Assembly (NCBI RefSeq): GCF_036898095.1
Contig: NC_090744.1
Span: forward strand, 95,456,495 to 95,520,494
Source: Palaemon carinicauda
Lineage: Eukaryota; Arthropoda; Malacostraca; Decapoda; Palaemonidae
DNA length: 64,000 nucleotides
Direction of reading: 5' to 3'
Numbering within the stretch: position 1 is the first letter of the stretch; each line of letters begins with the position of its first letter. Positions 1 to 11,649 of the stretch are shown here, piece by piece. The position numbers and the translations under genes are program-made. Under the pieces are notes generated by a model. That model worked only from the letters and a program-made list of their open reading frames with translations. It was not told the origin of the DNA and made no database searches.

Positions 1-230
1 GACCTATTTTTGGGAAAGTGCTGTGTGGTCTCCAATGATTTTCCTGTGAAAGGTTAGAACAGGTAATCCTATACTACATAAATACCAAAGAAATATTGTC
101 TCCCCTGCTCTAGGGCCAGTATATCAATGTGCAAAACATGCATTGTGTATACTGTGTAAGTGAGACCCTCGAGTTCAGGCACATTAAAACTCGACAATGC
201 ACTTCAGTTGCTGAAATTTCTCTGCTGTGA
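1..230. repeat. left inverted terminal repeat of DIRS D
   Basis: Reverse-complement partner of about 5,800-6,250. The outermost 33 bases also pair with 401-448, forming a stem with a loop of about 370 bases. The true outer edge may lie before the window starts. Confidence 0.6.
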
Positions 231-639
231 GGGACGCCATTACTATGCCCTGCACCTCATAGCAAGGAAGCAACTTCTCAATTGACTACCAGGCTACAAG
301 TGCATTAACTAGCACCCATCTGCCACCAAGGAACCCCAAAATGAAAAAAAAAAAAATTGGCTCAGTCCCCTGCATGAGGCCAAGGAGGATGGAGGTTCCT
401 GGAGACCACACAGCACTCCCCCCCCCCAAAAAAAAAATAGGTTTTTCCTTTGTCAATAACCCTTTTTTTGTGGTTAAGGTTGTGTGTGGTCTCCAAGGAA
501 TAGCACCAGAGTATTAATAAGTAAACTCCTGTACCTTTCAGGCCAACTGTCTACAACCAAGCAGGATGTACAACATATGTACATGTTTCCATGAGGAAGA
601 AGAGAGACTAACAGGTCTGACTCTTACCTCATAAGTACT

Positions 640-1400
640 GACTGAAGAATACTGGCTTCCCGACATTTCGTCTTTCATCATTCTGCTTCTCCCGAAGGAC
701 CTAGTCGACTTGGTTTTCCTCTTTGACTACCACTGTAGGGGTCACTAATGTACCAAATACTACACATGGATGTTGTACTGCTTGGATTTGCTTCAGGTAG
801 TGTTTATTAACACCCTTTGCTCAGACCAATCCTCAAAGCTCTGAATGTCCTGAAATTGCATATTAGCAAAGAACACTAGGGAAGAGGCAATTATTCTTAC
901 ATCGTGGATTTTAGGGGTGGAGACAGGATCAACTTTTGTAATAAGAGGGGTCATCAAAATACGGATAGCCCCTGTTGAGAGGGACTTGTTGGTCTGAATA
1001 TTTTTAAAAAAAGCTATTTTCTTACAATATAATTGTAAGGTTGATACAGGACAGTGGTTACTGTCTCCAGGCTCTAGAGCTGAAATGTAAAATGGATCTC
1101 ATCTCTGAAGAGGCTTTTTGTTTTTGGGTAGAAACTGGAGACCCAGCGCCAGGAATAGAAGATGACCCGGGATTATTGTAAAGAACTCCTGGTCCCTCGG
1201 AAAGGTAACCAGTTCAGGTCCCTCCAAAGACAGCTAACTCTTGCTCCTGAGGATAAAATTATGAGAAATAAGCCTTTTTGCAAAAGTTCTTTAAGGGAGA
1301 TGGAGGAATTATTCAATCTAGCCAAAAACAAAGGCACCCTATCCAGAGACCAAGATACCACAAGAATTAGTGGCAATGGTCTATGTAAAGCAAAAGACTA
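640..1400 (-). pseudogene. decayed DIRS tyrosine recombinase (element D)
   Basis: Reading the minus strand through 895-906 gives the tetrad H-D-V-R followed by I-I-A-S-S-L-V-F and, about 25 residues later, a conserved Trp. This parallels H-E-V-R-A-V-A-T-S-M-A-F in the intact recombinase of element A at 58,676-59,869. The HxxR pair is the box II signature of phage-type tyrosine recombinases, which integrate DIRS circles without an integrase. The reading frame stops soon after the Trp, before the expected catalytic Tyr, and the upstream half is broken by stops. The copy is not functional. Identification rests on this local similarity only. Confidence 0.45.
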
Positions 1401-2644
1401 GGTGATCTTATGGAACGCCTTCTAGTCTAGATCCACGTCAAATGCATGCTTGAGAGGTTCTGTTAAAAGCTGATTTAAGACTATATAAAAGAAGCCACGA
1501 AGTAATAGAGTTATCTGACTAGGTGACTTATTCCTTTGCAAAGCCGTCCAAGTCTTTCACAGATTGGTATTGTCTTGTGGCTGAAGACCTCTTTGGGCTC
1601 ATCAAATAGGTCAAGTTGTGGGCCAAGAAATCTTTCTTGAAAATGCAGGAGGGAAAATCCAAGCATGAAGGTTCTGGGTCAGAAAGGAGGAAGTGAAGAT
1701 AATCTGATTTCCTACTTTCTGACACATTTGTGCAGACTGAAGCGAGTGTAGTCTTTGTCTCAGATGCTGAAACAGTGGATACCACTATTTGGCCAGTGGC
1801 ACTATTAGCATAGCTGTCCCTGAAAATTCATGATGGATATTCAAAGCATGTAACGGAAAGGAAAAGATGGCAGGCCAACACTACCTGGAAGGGCATCACC
1901 TTCAGTGGGCTGACCGTAGAAGGAGTTGATCAAAGCCTCTAACTATTCTAGCTATAACTGAGGTGTCCAAGGGAGATGCAGGCTTACCAAATCCAGGCGG
2001 GTGTGTCCCCTGCTTAGCGGGAACCTTGACCTGGATCAAACTTAAGACAGCAAGGTGTCTCCTGAGGGATACTTCTAGAAAACTGAAACATTTTTTGAAG
2101 AGCCCTGCTGTAAGGCTTCCTCTTTTGTAGTCTAAGTTGTCTTCGGATCTAATCGAAACCATAGAAAGGGGTCTTGTTCACTAAGACCCCATTTCCACAA
2201 TCACTAGCTTTTGAAAAAGGTAGATCAAGGCTAATAAGATCTCTGACATCCATGCTGGGTAAATTCTTGGCAGTCCCCACAATTGTAGTAAATCCTTTCA
2301 CCCACATTGAAAGGAGAAAAAAGGCCTTGGCTGTTATGTTTCCCACCAGAGGATCCATATTCCAGGCAGAATTGATCCACTGCAAAAAAATGTAACATTA
2401 TTCTATGTCCCAATCAGGAAAACAATCACTACATACCCGACAACACTCGTGGCCCCACTTGGCCAGTTTGTCGCATCCAACCCAAGTGCTTTATGTTTTG
2501 TTTTTATACATCTTTAATGGAAATCTTATAATTGAAAAGCCCCATTATGAAAATTTTTCTGAAAGGATAGCTAAAAGAGAGATAGGCTCGTCCAATAAGC
2601 AATCCCAATTTAAGATATTAAACTTCAGTGAGAAGACAGGCTAG

Positions 2645-3245
2645 GATCCCCTCCTTGCCCATATATCATTGACCTTATGGTTTACCAAACCAGAGGTTGT
2701 AGGAACGAAATACAGTAAGGGTACTTACCAAGTCTTAAAATAGAACAGAGATTTAATTAACCATATATGATTCTATCATATCTCCCGACAGTACCCATAT
2801 CAGGTAAATGTAGAAGAACATCTATAAAGAGGGGAGGCTGCCCACTTACTTCTTATCATGGCCATATACCCAAATGGGGAGGATGGGAACAACCCCTCTC
2901 CACAATTATTTAGTATTCAGATATATTTGTGTATGTGAGAATACTATCTGATTACCAGGTTCTCACTTAATGACATATCAGCTGTATGATTATAGTAAGT
3001 TATAACACTGCTATAAAATAGCCAAATAACCAGGCGAATCATGGCTGTCACCTAACCCTATCAAGGTTAGAACTACTGTACCTAGCAACAATTAAAGACA
3101 ATCTCAGTTCAAGGATTCATCTAACATTTATACCAGTAACATACTTGGTTATTCATAAGTGTACTAATAATTACTCCAACAGACAAAGCCCAATTCATGC
3201 TCTGCTAGCCTAACCATAATTGAAAATTTACCAGAAGTCTAATAT
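2645..3245. other. interior of element D without a recognisable gene
   Basis: AT-rich sequence with no open frame above background and no repeat relationship I could see elsewhere in the window. It separates the decayed DIRS part from the LINE fragment. Confidence 0.4.
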
Positions 3246-3249
3246 GTTG

Positions 3250-4370
3250 ATGGAGTGGTGAGAGAGGTGAATGCTCGAGTGCTTGGACGAGGATTGAAAC
3301 TGGTAGACAAGAGTGACCATGAATGGGAGGTAAATCAGTTGTTGTTCGCGGATGAGACTGTACTGGTTGCAGACACAGAAGAGAAGCTTGACCGACTAGT
3401 GACAGAATTTGGAAGGGTGTGAGAGAAGGAAGTTGAGAGTTAATGTGGGTAAGAGTAAGGTTATGAGATGTACGAGAAGGGAAGGTGGTGCAAGGTTGAA
3501 TGTCATGTTGAATGGAGAGTTACTTGAGGAGGTGGATCAGTTAAAGCACTTGGGGTCTGTTGTTGCAGCAAATGGTGGAGTGGAAGCAGATTTACGTCAG
3601 AGAGTGAATGAAGGTTGTAAAGTTTTGGGGGCAGTTAAGGGAGTAGTAAAAAATAGAGGGTTGGGCATGAATGTAAAGAGTTCTATATGAGAAAGTGATT
3701 GTACCAACTGTGATGTATGGATCGGAGTTGTGGGGAATGAAAGTGATGGAGAGACAGAAATTGAATGTGTTTGAGATGAAGTGTCTAAGGAGTATGGCTG
3801 GTGTATCTCTAGTAGATAGGGTTAGGAACAAAGTGGTGAGAGTGAGAACGGGTGTAAGAAATGAGTTAGCAGCTAGAGTGGATATGAATGTGTTGAGGTG
3901 TTTTGGCCATGTTGAGAGAATTGAAAATGGCTGTCTGCTAAAGAAGGTTATGAATGCAAGAGTTGATGGGAGAAGTACAAGAGGAAGGCCAAGGTTTGGG
4001 TGGATGGATGGAGTGAAGGAAGCTCTGGGTGATAGGAGGACAGATGTGAGAGAGGAAAGAGAGCGTGCTAGAAATAGGAATGAATGGCGAGCGATTGTGA
4101 CGCAGTTCCGGTAGGCCCTGCTGCTTCCTACGATGCCTTAGATGACCGCGGAGGTAGCAGCAGTAGGGGATTCAGCATTATGAAGCTTCATCTGTGGTGG
4201 ATAATGTGGGAGAGTGGGCTGTGACACCCTGGCAGTACCAGCCGAACTCGGTTGAGTCCCTTGTCAGGCTGGGAGGAACGTAGAGAGGAGAGGTCCCCTT
4301 TTTTGTTTCATTTGTTTGATGTCGGCTACCCCCCCCCCAAAAAAAATTTGGGGAAGTGCCTTGGAATATG
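3250..4370 (+). mobile_element. 5'-truncated LINE: end of the RT domain, C-terminal region and 3' UTR
   Basis: From 3,250 the plus strand reads a reverse-transcriptase tail. It contains L-L-F-A-D-E-T-V-L-V-A-D, the FADD-type polymerase box with its second Asp changed to Glu, then thumb-like sequence including K-H-L-G-S-V-V-A-A. A TGA at 3,419 and a frame change near 3,690 break it. The next frame (3,695-4,114) reads Y-G-S-E-L-W-G-M, E-M-K-C-L-R-S-M-A-G-V and G-R-P-R-F-G-W-M-D-G-V-K-E-A-L, the usual C-terminal landmarks of non-LTR retrotransposon polymerases. Sequence after the stop (4,175-4,300) is a 3' UTR that recurs inverted at 54,003-54,120. The mutated active site and stops show it is dead. 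The exact LINE clade cannot be assigned by eye. Confidence 0.8.
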
Positions 4371-4800
4371 TATGAATGTATTCTCATAATTAACTTTATG
4401 TTTAACCCTTCTAATTGAATTAATCGAGTGATGAACAAATGGAGCTGGGAATTTTGAAAACTCCAACACTTAGACTACAGTTATGAAATTTTGTACGTAA
4501 GAGGCTAAGCTGACTAAAGAATAAAATTAATTCAATTTTATAAATCAATTTAGATATGTTATCAAATGTTAACACTGGGAAGGGAAGATAATCAAGATCC
4601 AACCCTAAGTGAAAAAAAAAAAAAAAAAAAACTTGCAAGAATGATAACACCACAAGGCAAAGCATTATCAAACCCAAACAATTGAGTAACAAACAAAATT
4701 ACTCAACTGCCAAGGCTCTAACAGAATTCATGCTTCATATTATCAAGTTAACATAACAAAAAGAAGAAAGCCTGAAAATGTGTTTCTTAACTTAAGCATT

Positions 4801-5420
4801 AAAGGTAGTAGGTTGGCCAGGGCACCAGCCACCCATTGAGATACTACAACTAGAGAGTTATTGGGTCCTTTGACTGTGGCCAGACAGTACTACATTAGAT
4901 ACTTCTCTTTGGTTATGGTTCATTTTCCCTTTGCCTACACACACACTGAATAGTCTGGTCTATTCTTAACATATTCTCCTCTTCCTCATACACATGACAA
5001 CAAAGATTACCAAACAATTCTTCTTTACTCCAGGGGTTACTGCACTAATTGTTCAGTGGCCACTCTCCTACTAGTAAGGCCAGAAGAGAGACTGTAGATA
5101 TGGTAAGCAGCTCTTCTAGGGGAAGGACACTCCAAAACCAAACTATTGTTCTCTAAGTCTTGGGTAGTGTCATAGCCTGTATACCATGGTCGCACTGTCT
5201 TGGGTTAGAGTTCTCTTGCTTGAGGGTAAACTTGAGCACACTATTCTATCTTATTTCTCTTCCTTTTGTTTTGTTAAAGTTTTTATGAGATATTTATTTT
5301 AATGTTGTTACTCTTCTTAAAATATTCCATTTTCCTTTCCTCACTAGGCTATTTTCTCTGTTGGAGCTCTTGGGTTTACAGCATCCTGCTTTTCCAACTA
5401 GGATTGTAGCTTAACAAGTA

Positions 5421-5456
<36 letters not shown>
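4801..5456 (+). repeat. abundant ~650 bp interspersed repeat, near full length, (TAA)n tail
   Basis: The copy starts near AAAGGTAGTAGGTTGGCC and ends with TTTTCCAACTAGG, GTAGCTTAACAAG and an (ATA/TAA)n tract at 5,423-5,456. Other copies in the window are 23,670-24,000 (plus), 30,690-31,722 (minus, interrupted), 31,027-31,405 (plus), 55,365-56,310 (minus, interrupted) and 56,545-56,668 (plus, 3' end). The consistent 3' end, simple-sequence tail and variable 5' ends suggest spread by reverse transcription, like a SINE or a non-autonomous LINE. No coding frame is kept. I remember this sequence as very common in palaemonid shrimp genomes; that is recollection, not a search result. Confidence 0.8.
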
Positions 5457-5799
5457 TTAGATGTTTGCAAAGGTCGTGGTGGCCTACTGGAAACTTCCCT
5501 GCCTGGAGTTTTGCCGGATGGGAGATTGCGTCCCACTCAAACAAGATAGTTTCTTGTAGTGTCTGCAACCTCACCATCGGTGTGAGCTAAGGATGGGGTT
5601 TTGGGGGAGCCTATAGGTCTACCTGCCGAGTCATCGGTAACCATTCCCTGGCCCTAGCTTGGGTATAAAGGGGCTTGGGCACTGATCATAAGGATATATG
5701 GTCAGTCACTAGGACATTTCCCTGCTAGCTTGAGCAATGTTGCTGTCCCTTACCTCTGGAATTCATGAGCAGCCTTTAACCCATGTGCTTTTTATAAGA

Positions 5800-6260
5800 G
5801 CACATGGTGTAGTAATGACGTCACTGACAGCAGATGAATTTCAGCAACTGAAGTGCTTTGACAGTTCTAATGCCTGAAATCGAGGCTCTACCTTAAACAC
5901 AGTGTGTTAAGATTGTAGATCAGTGTAGCAGAGCAAAGTAAAGTCTGGTGTCTATTTCTAAGACATTTTTAATAGTAGTCGCACACAGCTGTTACTCCTT
6001 CTGCTGCTCCTCTCCCTCTCCGGCCCCAATAACAAATGAACTGCGTGAAGCACGAGACCTTCAACACATATATATTGAGGTTTGTTAACACACTGGGTGC
6101 TGCTTTGTACTTTGATACACTGGCCCTTGAGCAGGGGCGACAATATTTCTTTGGTATTTAATCTGTATTGGCTTCTCTGTTCTAACCTTGCACAAGAAAT
6201 TTTTTGGAGACCAAACAGAACCTCAACCCCTTTAAAACCACGAAAAGGCTATAGTTAGGG
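5800..6260. repeat. right inverted terminal repeat of DIRS D
   Basis: The reverse complement of 6,120-6,220 aligns with 22-150 with scattered mismatches, and 5,815-5,890 aligns with the reverse complement of 150-235. The two arms are clearly homologous but diverged, as expected of an old element. Confidence 0.6.
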
Positions 6261-6264
6261 TAAA

Positions 6265-8095
6265 TAGAAGAACAAGAAACAAATTGTATGAAAAATTACA
6301 CACAAGGATCAAATATTTATATGTATACTGTATTTCCATACAAGATGGCTAAAAGGAAATAATAGCAATTGTGATATATCAAACAAATCAAGGATAAGGA
6401 TGGAAGATTTTTGTCAGAGGAGGAAAGTATAAAACTAAGTTGAAAGAATATTTTGTAAAGATTTTAAATGAAAAGAACCAGTAGAACAGAATGGGCCAAT
6501 ATGCAGTTAGATTGGTTATGGTGTTGTAAAAAATATAGTGAAGAAAGCACTTAATAAAATACAGAGGGGAAAAGGCAGCAGGATTTGCTGGTATACCAGT
6601 CGAAATGTGGAAATGTTTGTGAAGTGAAGGGATAGATATATTGGATTTGTTGTGTAACATCTACCACCAAAAACAACTTCAGGATACATCTATAAGAATA
6701 ACATTCTGGTCCAAATATATAAAAAAGCAATATAAGATTACTTTCATTATTGAGGGATAAAACTGATATTCCATTAAATGAAGATTAAATAAAGGTTATA
6801 AATAAATCATAGAAGAATGAGGAAGCAACTTACAATAAGTAAAGCAATTTTGGTCATGCAATGGGAAGGGCACTGTTGATGCAATCTTTCCATTAAGACA
6901 TGGAAAAAAACAGAAAGAACTATTGTACATCCTGTATTTAATGATTTTGAATACAGTACTAATCGTATAACCAAGCACCGAGGTAAGAATCTTGGTTATG
7001 TATGAAAAGTGTTGAGTTGTACAAGATATGTATGCAGAGGTAACCACATAAGTAAAAACCTCTGTTGGAACTAGAGGAAAGTTTGATTTGTTGGGTGTGC
7101 TACGGCAGGGATCAGGCCTTAGCTACCCATCTTTGACCCCACGATGGACATCATAACATCAGATTTGAAATAGGAAGTCTCTTGAAGTGTGCCATTTCCA
7201 ACGACATTGGTTTGGTAAACTTGACTTAAGAAGGAGCAAAGTTGAAGACAGGAAAGTGTAAATACAGTAGGTACCTGAAGATCAAAGCCAAAAAATAAGC
7301 AAGAAAAAGAAAAGTGTATTGATGGAAAAAGACAGACAGGGTACAGTGAAAATGAACTCATAAAATTAGATTCTATAAATAACTTGGATCATGTGTATAA
7401 GATTGAAGCCTAAAAATAAGTAAGACAAAGAAAAGTCCATTGATGGAAGGAAGAAGACAGGGTACAGTGAAATTGGACTGGTAAAGGATTAGATTCTATG
7501 AATAACTTGGATCAAATGTAAAAAAATATTGAGATATGGACTCAGAATATACTGCTTTGATGAATTGAAGTTATTAGGTATCTTGTGCACCAATAGGATA
7601 AGTTTGTAATTTAATTCTAAAATTGTAACTAAAGACTAGCAATGGTTTACGAGTGTGAGATGTGGACTATAAAGAAGGCCAAAGAATGAAAAATTGTAGT
7701 GATAGATAAGATATCAAGATTGATGTGTGGACTTGCAAGAGGAGGTAAAATTAGAAATAATTTTATTCGAGTAAGTTGTAGTGTAGTGATTTGGATTTTT
7801 GACTAAATAGCCAATACTGGGGCCTGCAGTACCCTTCAGCACCACTTTATCCAGGGAAAAACACTGGTGTTACGCAATGAGGTAAAAGTGAAAAGAGGTT
7901 GGACATATATATATAGAAGAAAGCAACATAATATAACGCAAGTGCAGCTAGGGGCTGAAAGAATGTAGCAAAGTCTCTTAAATAGTCCCTAAATTACACC
8001 ACATGAGGTGCAGTGACAGCACTAATCTCCTATGGAGGTAAAGTCATAAACATAGAGCTGAAGGTAGGAGGCCAGAAATAAGGTCAAAGTTTTTA
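6265..8095 (+). mobile_element. heavily decayed LINE reverse transcriptase
   Basis: There is no long open frame, but plus-strand translation in shifting frames gives recognisable LINE landmarks. Near 6,540-6,650 it reads G-K-A-A-G-F-A-G-I-P-V-E-M-W-K-C, the finger motif before the polymerase palm. Near 7,100-7,130 it reads G-V-L-R-Q-G-S-G-L-S, the GxxQGxxLSP box. Near 7,650-7,790 it reads Y-E-C-E-M-W-T-I-K-K-A-K-E and K-I-R-N-N-F-I-R-V, the C-terminal region. Many stops and indels separate them. The copy is bounded on the left by the DIRS D terminal repeat and on the right by the DIRS B terminal hairpin. It is a different LINE from the one at 3,250-4,370. Confidence 0.7.
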
Positions 8096-8103
8096 TGGAA
8101 AAA

Positions 8104-8452
8104 TAACAAATTTGGAGATAATTTGTATTTTTCCTAGCATACAAACCTGGAGCTACTTATAGGGTTATTAACTTTTTGGCAGAGCTGAAAACTAGCCAAG
8201 ACAATTTTAGTGAGGGATAACTACCTCCATCCACTAGTTAGCGGGTGGGGGGTGGGATAGACCAGATAGCCAGCTCACTCGCACCTGTCGGCTGAATAAC
8301 CACTTTTGCTTTCTGGCAGGGCTAGGGGGATAGGGTGGCAGGCCAATTTGTATAAATAGATCCAGGTTTGTATGCTAGAAAAAATAAAAATTATTTCCAA
8401 ATTTGTTATTTGTTCCAACGCAAATACAAACCCTTCACTATATATAGGGGCA
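8104..8452. repeat. left ITR and internal complementary region of DIRS B
   Basis: Outer arm 8,104-8,148 pairs with 8,364-8,410. The adjacent 8,411-8,452 is the inverse of the right extremity near 15,650-15,700. In the accepted DIRS model this junction templates joining of the two ends into a circle. Confidence 0.8.
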
Positions 8453-8619
8453 ACATACTCTTAGGAAGGAGGAAGTCCTACCAACTGGCCTTGGCTATGA
8501 CCTGGGGTTCTCTCTTATTTGATCAATAATTGAATTAGTAGGAACCTTTCCGTTGCTAAAACCAATGTCGTTACAAGGTAACGCAATGAAAGCGTCCTGT
8601 AGAAGCTTGTGTGAGAGAG

Positions 8620-9640
8620 ACTAGTGGCTTGTCTTTCCGTAGGAACTCGAGTACTGTACAAGCATGACGCCCGCTTGCATTACCTGTGCCACAGAGAAGT
8701 TCTTTTTGAATGCCATGGACGTTGCAATGCCACTAAAGTCATGAGCTCTGGGTCGATTGGACGGAGGAGGGTCTGGATTGAGAGTATTTCCAATCCCTTT
8801 CCTGATCCACGATGAAATTGAATTTCTCGTGACCATCCACCGGACCTTCCCCATGCTAACAAAAATCGCTTGTACATGGGGATGAGCTGCTGCTTTTTTT
8901 TTTTTTTTTTTTTCCCCTCAAGTGACACCTCAAGACTCCTTACTGGGCATAACAACAGTTGGTCTGGATCTTCGGTTACGGAACGAAGACTCTCTGTCTG
9001 GGATGGGACGAACATAGAGTCCAGCACACCCGGATTTTGAGTCTTATTAACGAACTTAGGGACGTAGTTGAGGATTACTTCTCCCCATCTCCTAGAGTGG
9101 GAAACGTCAACAGGTAGACCACGAAGTTTACCGACTCAATTGGCTGAAACCAACGCGAGCAGGAATACCATCTTCCATGTGAGGTGGCGATCGGAAGTCT
9201 GGCGTAATGATTCATAAAGGAGGCCCTTCAGGGATCAAAGGACCCTAACCATGTTCCAAGGAGGAGGTCTAAGTTCTGACTGGGGACAAGTAAGCTCGTA
9301 ACTATGAATGAGCAATGAAAGTTCCGAGGAGGAAATATTGACTCCTTTCAGTCCAAAGGCGAGAATCAAGACTGAGCGATAGCCTTTGACTGGTGAGACC
9401 GAGAGAAGCATTATTTCCTTCAGATATGCAAGGAACTCCGTTAAAGTTGGAGCAGAGGCATCGAGGACAGAGATACCCCTTCCACGAAACCAACCACAAA
9501 AAACAGACCACTTTGCCTGGTAGACTGCCTCTGTGGATTTCTTGAGGTGTCCAGCTATTCTTGTTGCAACTGGTTGCAAAAAGTCTCTCTGTGTAAGGTG
9601 CTTGACAGCCTCCAGGCGTGAAGCTGAAGCGAAGCTATGG
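8620..9640 (-). pseudogene. broken tyrosine recombinase of DIRS B
   Basis: Two frames carry it. The N-terminal part (9,235-9,579) reads S-T-E-A-V-Y-Q-A-K-W-S-V-F and V-K-G-Y-R-S-V-L, aligning with R-R-V-Y-Q-S-K-W-E-V-F and I-K-G-Y-R-S-M-L of the intact recombinase of element A. The C-terminal part (8,621-8,854) reads R-A-H-D-F-S-G-I-A-T-S-M-A-F, where the HxxR box has lost its catalytic Arg (H-D-F-S). An early stop at 9,235 and the missing Arg mean it cannot be active. The family performs site-specific strand exchange to insert the circular DNA intermediate. Confidence 0.75.
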
Positions 9641-9649
9641 TTTTGTGGA

Positions 9650-10643
9650 AGATATTACCGTGTGGTTGTTTGAGGAGGTCGTGCCGTGGAGGGAGCTCCC
9701 TCGGGATCTCCATGAGGAGTTGCAGGTCTAGGAACCATTCTGCATGATACCATAGCAGAGCTGTAAGTCACTTGCAAGTTGTAGCTTGCTCGTACCTGGT
9801 TGAGGACTTTTCTCATCAGACAGAACGGGGGAAAAGCGTAAGCGTCCAGGTTTATCCACCGTTGTCGAAAAGCATCTTGCCAAAGAGCTTGGGGATCCGG
9901 GACTGGGGAGCAGTATAACTGGAGCCTGAAATTCGGGGATGTTGCGAACAGATCCAGTCAGGGAACCCCAAACATTCAGGACTGTTGGCTATCAGAGGAT
10001 TCAAAGACCACTCGTTGCCAACTATCAGAGTCGCTCTGCTCAGCTTGTCTGCTAACACATTCCGCTCGTCCTGAATGAAGCGAGCTGATCGAGTCACAGA
10101 GTTGTCTTCTGCCCATCTGAGTATTTCTACTGCAAGATGGCACAGCTGCTGCAAACAGGTACCGCCCTGTTTGTTCAGATAAGCTACTACTGTGGTGTTG
10201 TCGCTCATCAACACTATGGAGAGCCCCGCCAGGACCTGGTGGAACTGTTTCAGGGCCCGAAAGGCTGCCCTCATCTCTAAGAGATTTATGTGCTGGTACC
10301 TTTCTGATTTGGACCATTGGCAGGAGATGTAATGGTGCAGCACGTGGGGACCCCCCCCACCCTTCTTTTGATGCATCTGAAAAGAGTATAAATCCCGGAG
10401 GGGGATGAGAAGATCGACCCATTTGCAGAGGTTCAGATCCGCCAGCCACCATCTGAGATCCGACCGTTCCTCTAGCCCTATGTAGACTAGATGATCCCTG
10501 GAATTGCTGGACTGATGCCACTGGAGAGATATCATCCTGAGGCGACTGTCGGGGACCAGTCTGATCAGAGAAGTCTGGTGACCGAGAAGGCAAAGCCAAC
10601 TCTGCGCCGGGAGCTCTTCCTGTCCGAGGAAGACCTGTGTCAT
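9650..10643 (-). pseudogene. RNase H and following domain of DIRS B
   Basis: In frame 9,852-10,643 the protein has E-M-R-A-A-F-R-A-L and M-S-D-N-T-T-V-V-A-Y, the second and third acidic motifs of retroelement RNase H. The first motif, F-S-D-A-S-K-E-G-W-G, lies in an overlapping frame around 10,365-10,390, so a frameshift interrupts the domain. The C-terminal segment has P-R-I-S/P-E-F type sequence and continues, after a stop, into the Y-A-F-P-P-F block near 9,830. In DIRS1-like elements that post-RNase H block has been compared with Dam-type methyltransferases. It is inactive because the frames are broken. Confidence 0.75.
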
Positions 10644-10648
10644 CTTCC

Positions 10649-11285
10649 TCAGTCTCTGAATTCTTTCATCTGATGGGAAAAGCTTTGTGCCTTAGGGTGT
10701 CTATGCGCATGCCTAGGTATACCAGTTCTTGAGAGGGAAGCAGATGAGACTTCTCGAGGGTTACCAAGATCCCCAGATCCTGGCAAAACCTTAGAAAGCT
10801 TGTCTCGTTGGCGGAGAAGGGCCGCCTCCGAGTCTGCCAGAATCAGCCAGTCGTCCAAGTATCTTAGAAGACTGATGCTGACTTTGTGAGACCAAGATGA
10901 TACTAGGGCGAACACTCTCATGAAGACCTAGGGTGCTCTGGAAAAACCGAAACACAGTACCCTGAACTGATAATGCTTCTGGTTGACCATGATCTAAGAG
11001 ATATTCCTGGAAGATGGATGGATTGGGATCTGGATGTATGCGTCCTTCAGATCTAGCGTGCACATGAAGTCCTGCGGTCTTATCGCTCGTCTGACAGTGT
11101 CGGCTGTCTCCATTCTGAACGGGGTTTGTTCAACAAACCTAATTAGAACTGAGAGGTCGATGACTGGCCTCCAGATGCCTTTCTCACAAGAAAGAGTTGA
11201 CGGTAAAAGCCTGGGCACCCTTCTCCGACATGGTCCGGACTTCTGCCCGGAGGGCACACTCCTGTGCGGATCCCTTCGCATAGGA
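10649..11285 (-). pseudogene. broken reverse transcriptase of DIRS B
   Basis: Minus-strand frames contain W-R-P-V-I-D-L-S-V-L, T-L-D-L-K-D-A-Y-I-Q-I-P-I and, near 10,845-10,868, R-Y-L-D-D-W-L-I-L, the YxDD polymerase core. They align with W-R-P-V-L-D-V-S-A-L, S-L-D-L-K-D-A-Y and L-Y-L-D-D-W-L-L of element A. The sequence switches among three frames, so several indels have accumulated. The catalytic Asp codons themselves are still present. Confidence 0.8.
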
Positions 11286-11324
11286 ATTTAATGGATCCGT
11301 CACTCGAGTCAGTGAAGGGAGAGA

Positions 11325-11645
11325 GAGAGTGATTGATTGATTTAAAGTTTTCAGGCATCCTGACATCTGAGGTCATTGACGCCGGTAACATTTAATTTAT
11401 GTATACAAAAATAAAAGATAAAATAAAATAAAAAATAAAAGAGTATTCAATTAAAATCATAAAAATTGAATGTCATAAAAGTTAAATATTTTTCAGAAGA
11501 CCTGCTTCTGAAATAAATCTAAAAATGCCACTTGCATGGTAGGACACATCATTTCCAAGAATCTTGGCAAGGATGAACCTGCCACCCTCACCTCGAGCCT
11601 CAAACAAATATCTATTCCGCAAGTTGTTATAATTGGAGAGAGAGT
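11325..11645 (-). mobile_element. LINE 3'-end fragment inserted into DIRS B
   Basis: On the minus strand the fragment reads the last codons of a LINE polyprotein (E-A-R-G-E-G-G-R-F, I-L-G, F-R-F-I-S-E-A-G-L-L), then an AT-rich 3' UTR ending in the conserved GGCATCCTGA (read on the plus strand) and an (ATCA)n tail at 11,331-11,342. The same 3' end is found inside DIRS C at 46,588-46,990. Flanks share the word GAGAGAGAGTGA (near 11,320 and 11,637-11,648), a likely target-site duplication of about 12 bp, although the word is simple sequence. Severe 5' truncation is normal for LINE copies. Confidence 0.75.
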
Positions 11646-11649
11646 GAAC

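Larger units (their letters stand above)
1..6260 (-). mobile_element. DIRS-like retrotransposon remnant D, ITR-bounded, with a LINE inside
   Basis: Positions about 20-230 match the reverse complement of about 5,800-6,250 over several blocks, including a long shared stretch around the words AATACCAAAGAAATATTGTC and AATTTCAGCAACTGAAGTGC. They therefore act as inverted terminal repeats of one element. The left end also folds on itself: 17-33 is an exact 17 bp inverted match to 401-417, and a direct copy of the same word starts near 485. This is the terminal/internal-complementary-region layout known from DIRS elements. A decayed tyrosine recombinase sits at about 640-1,400 on the minus strand. 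The rest of the interior (1,400-3,240) has only short open frames that I do not recognise; reverse transcriptase was not seen and is probably lost. A plus-strand LINE and a TAA-tailed repeat lie inside. The window may cut the left end. Confidence 0.6.
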
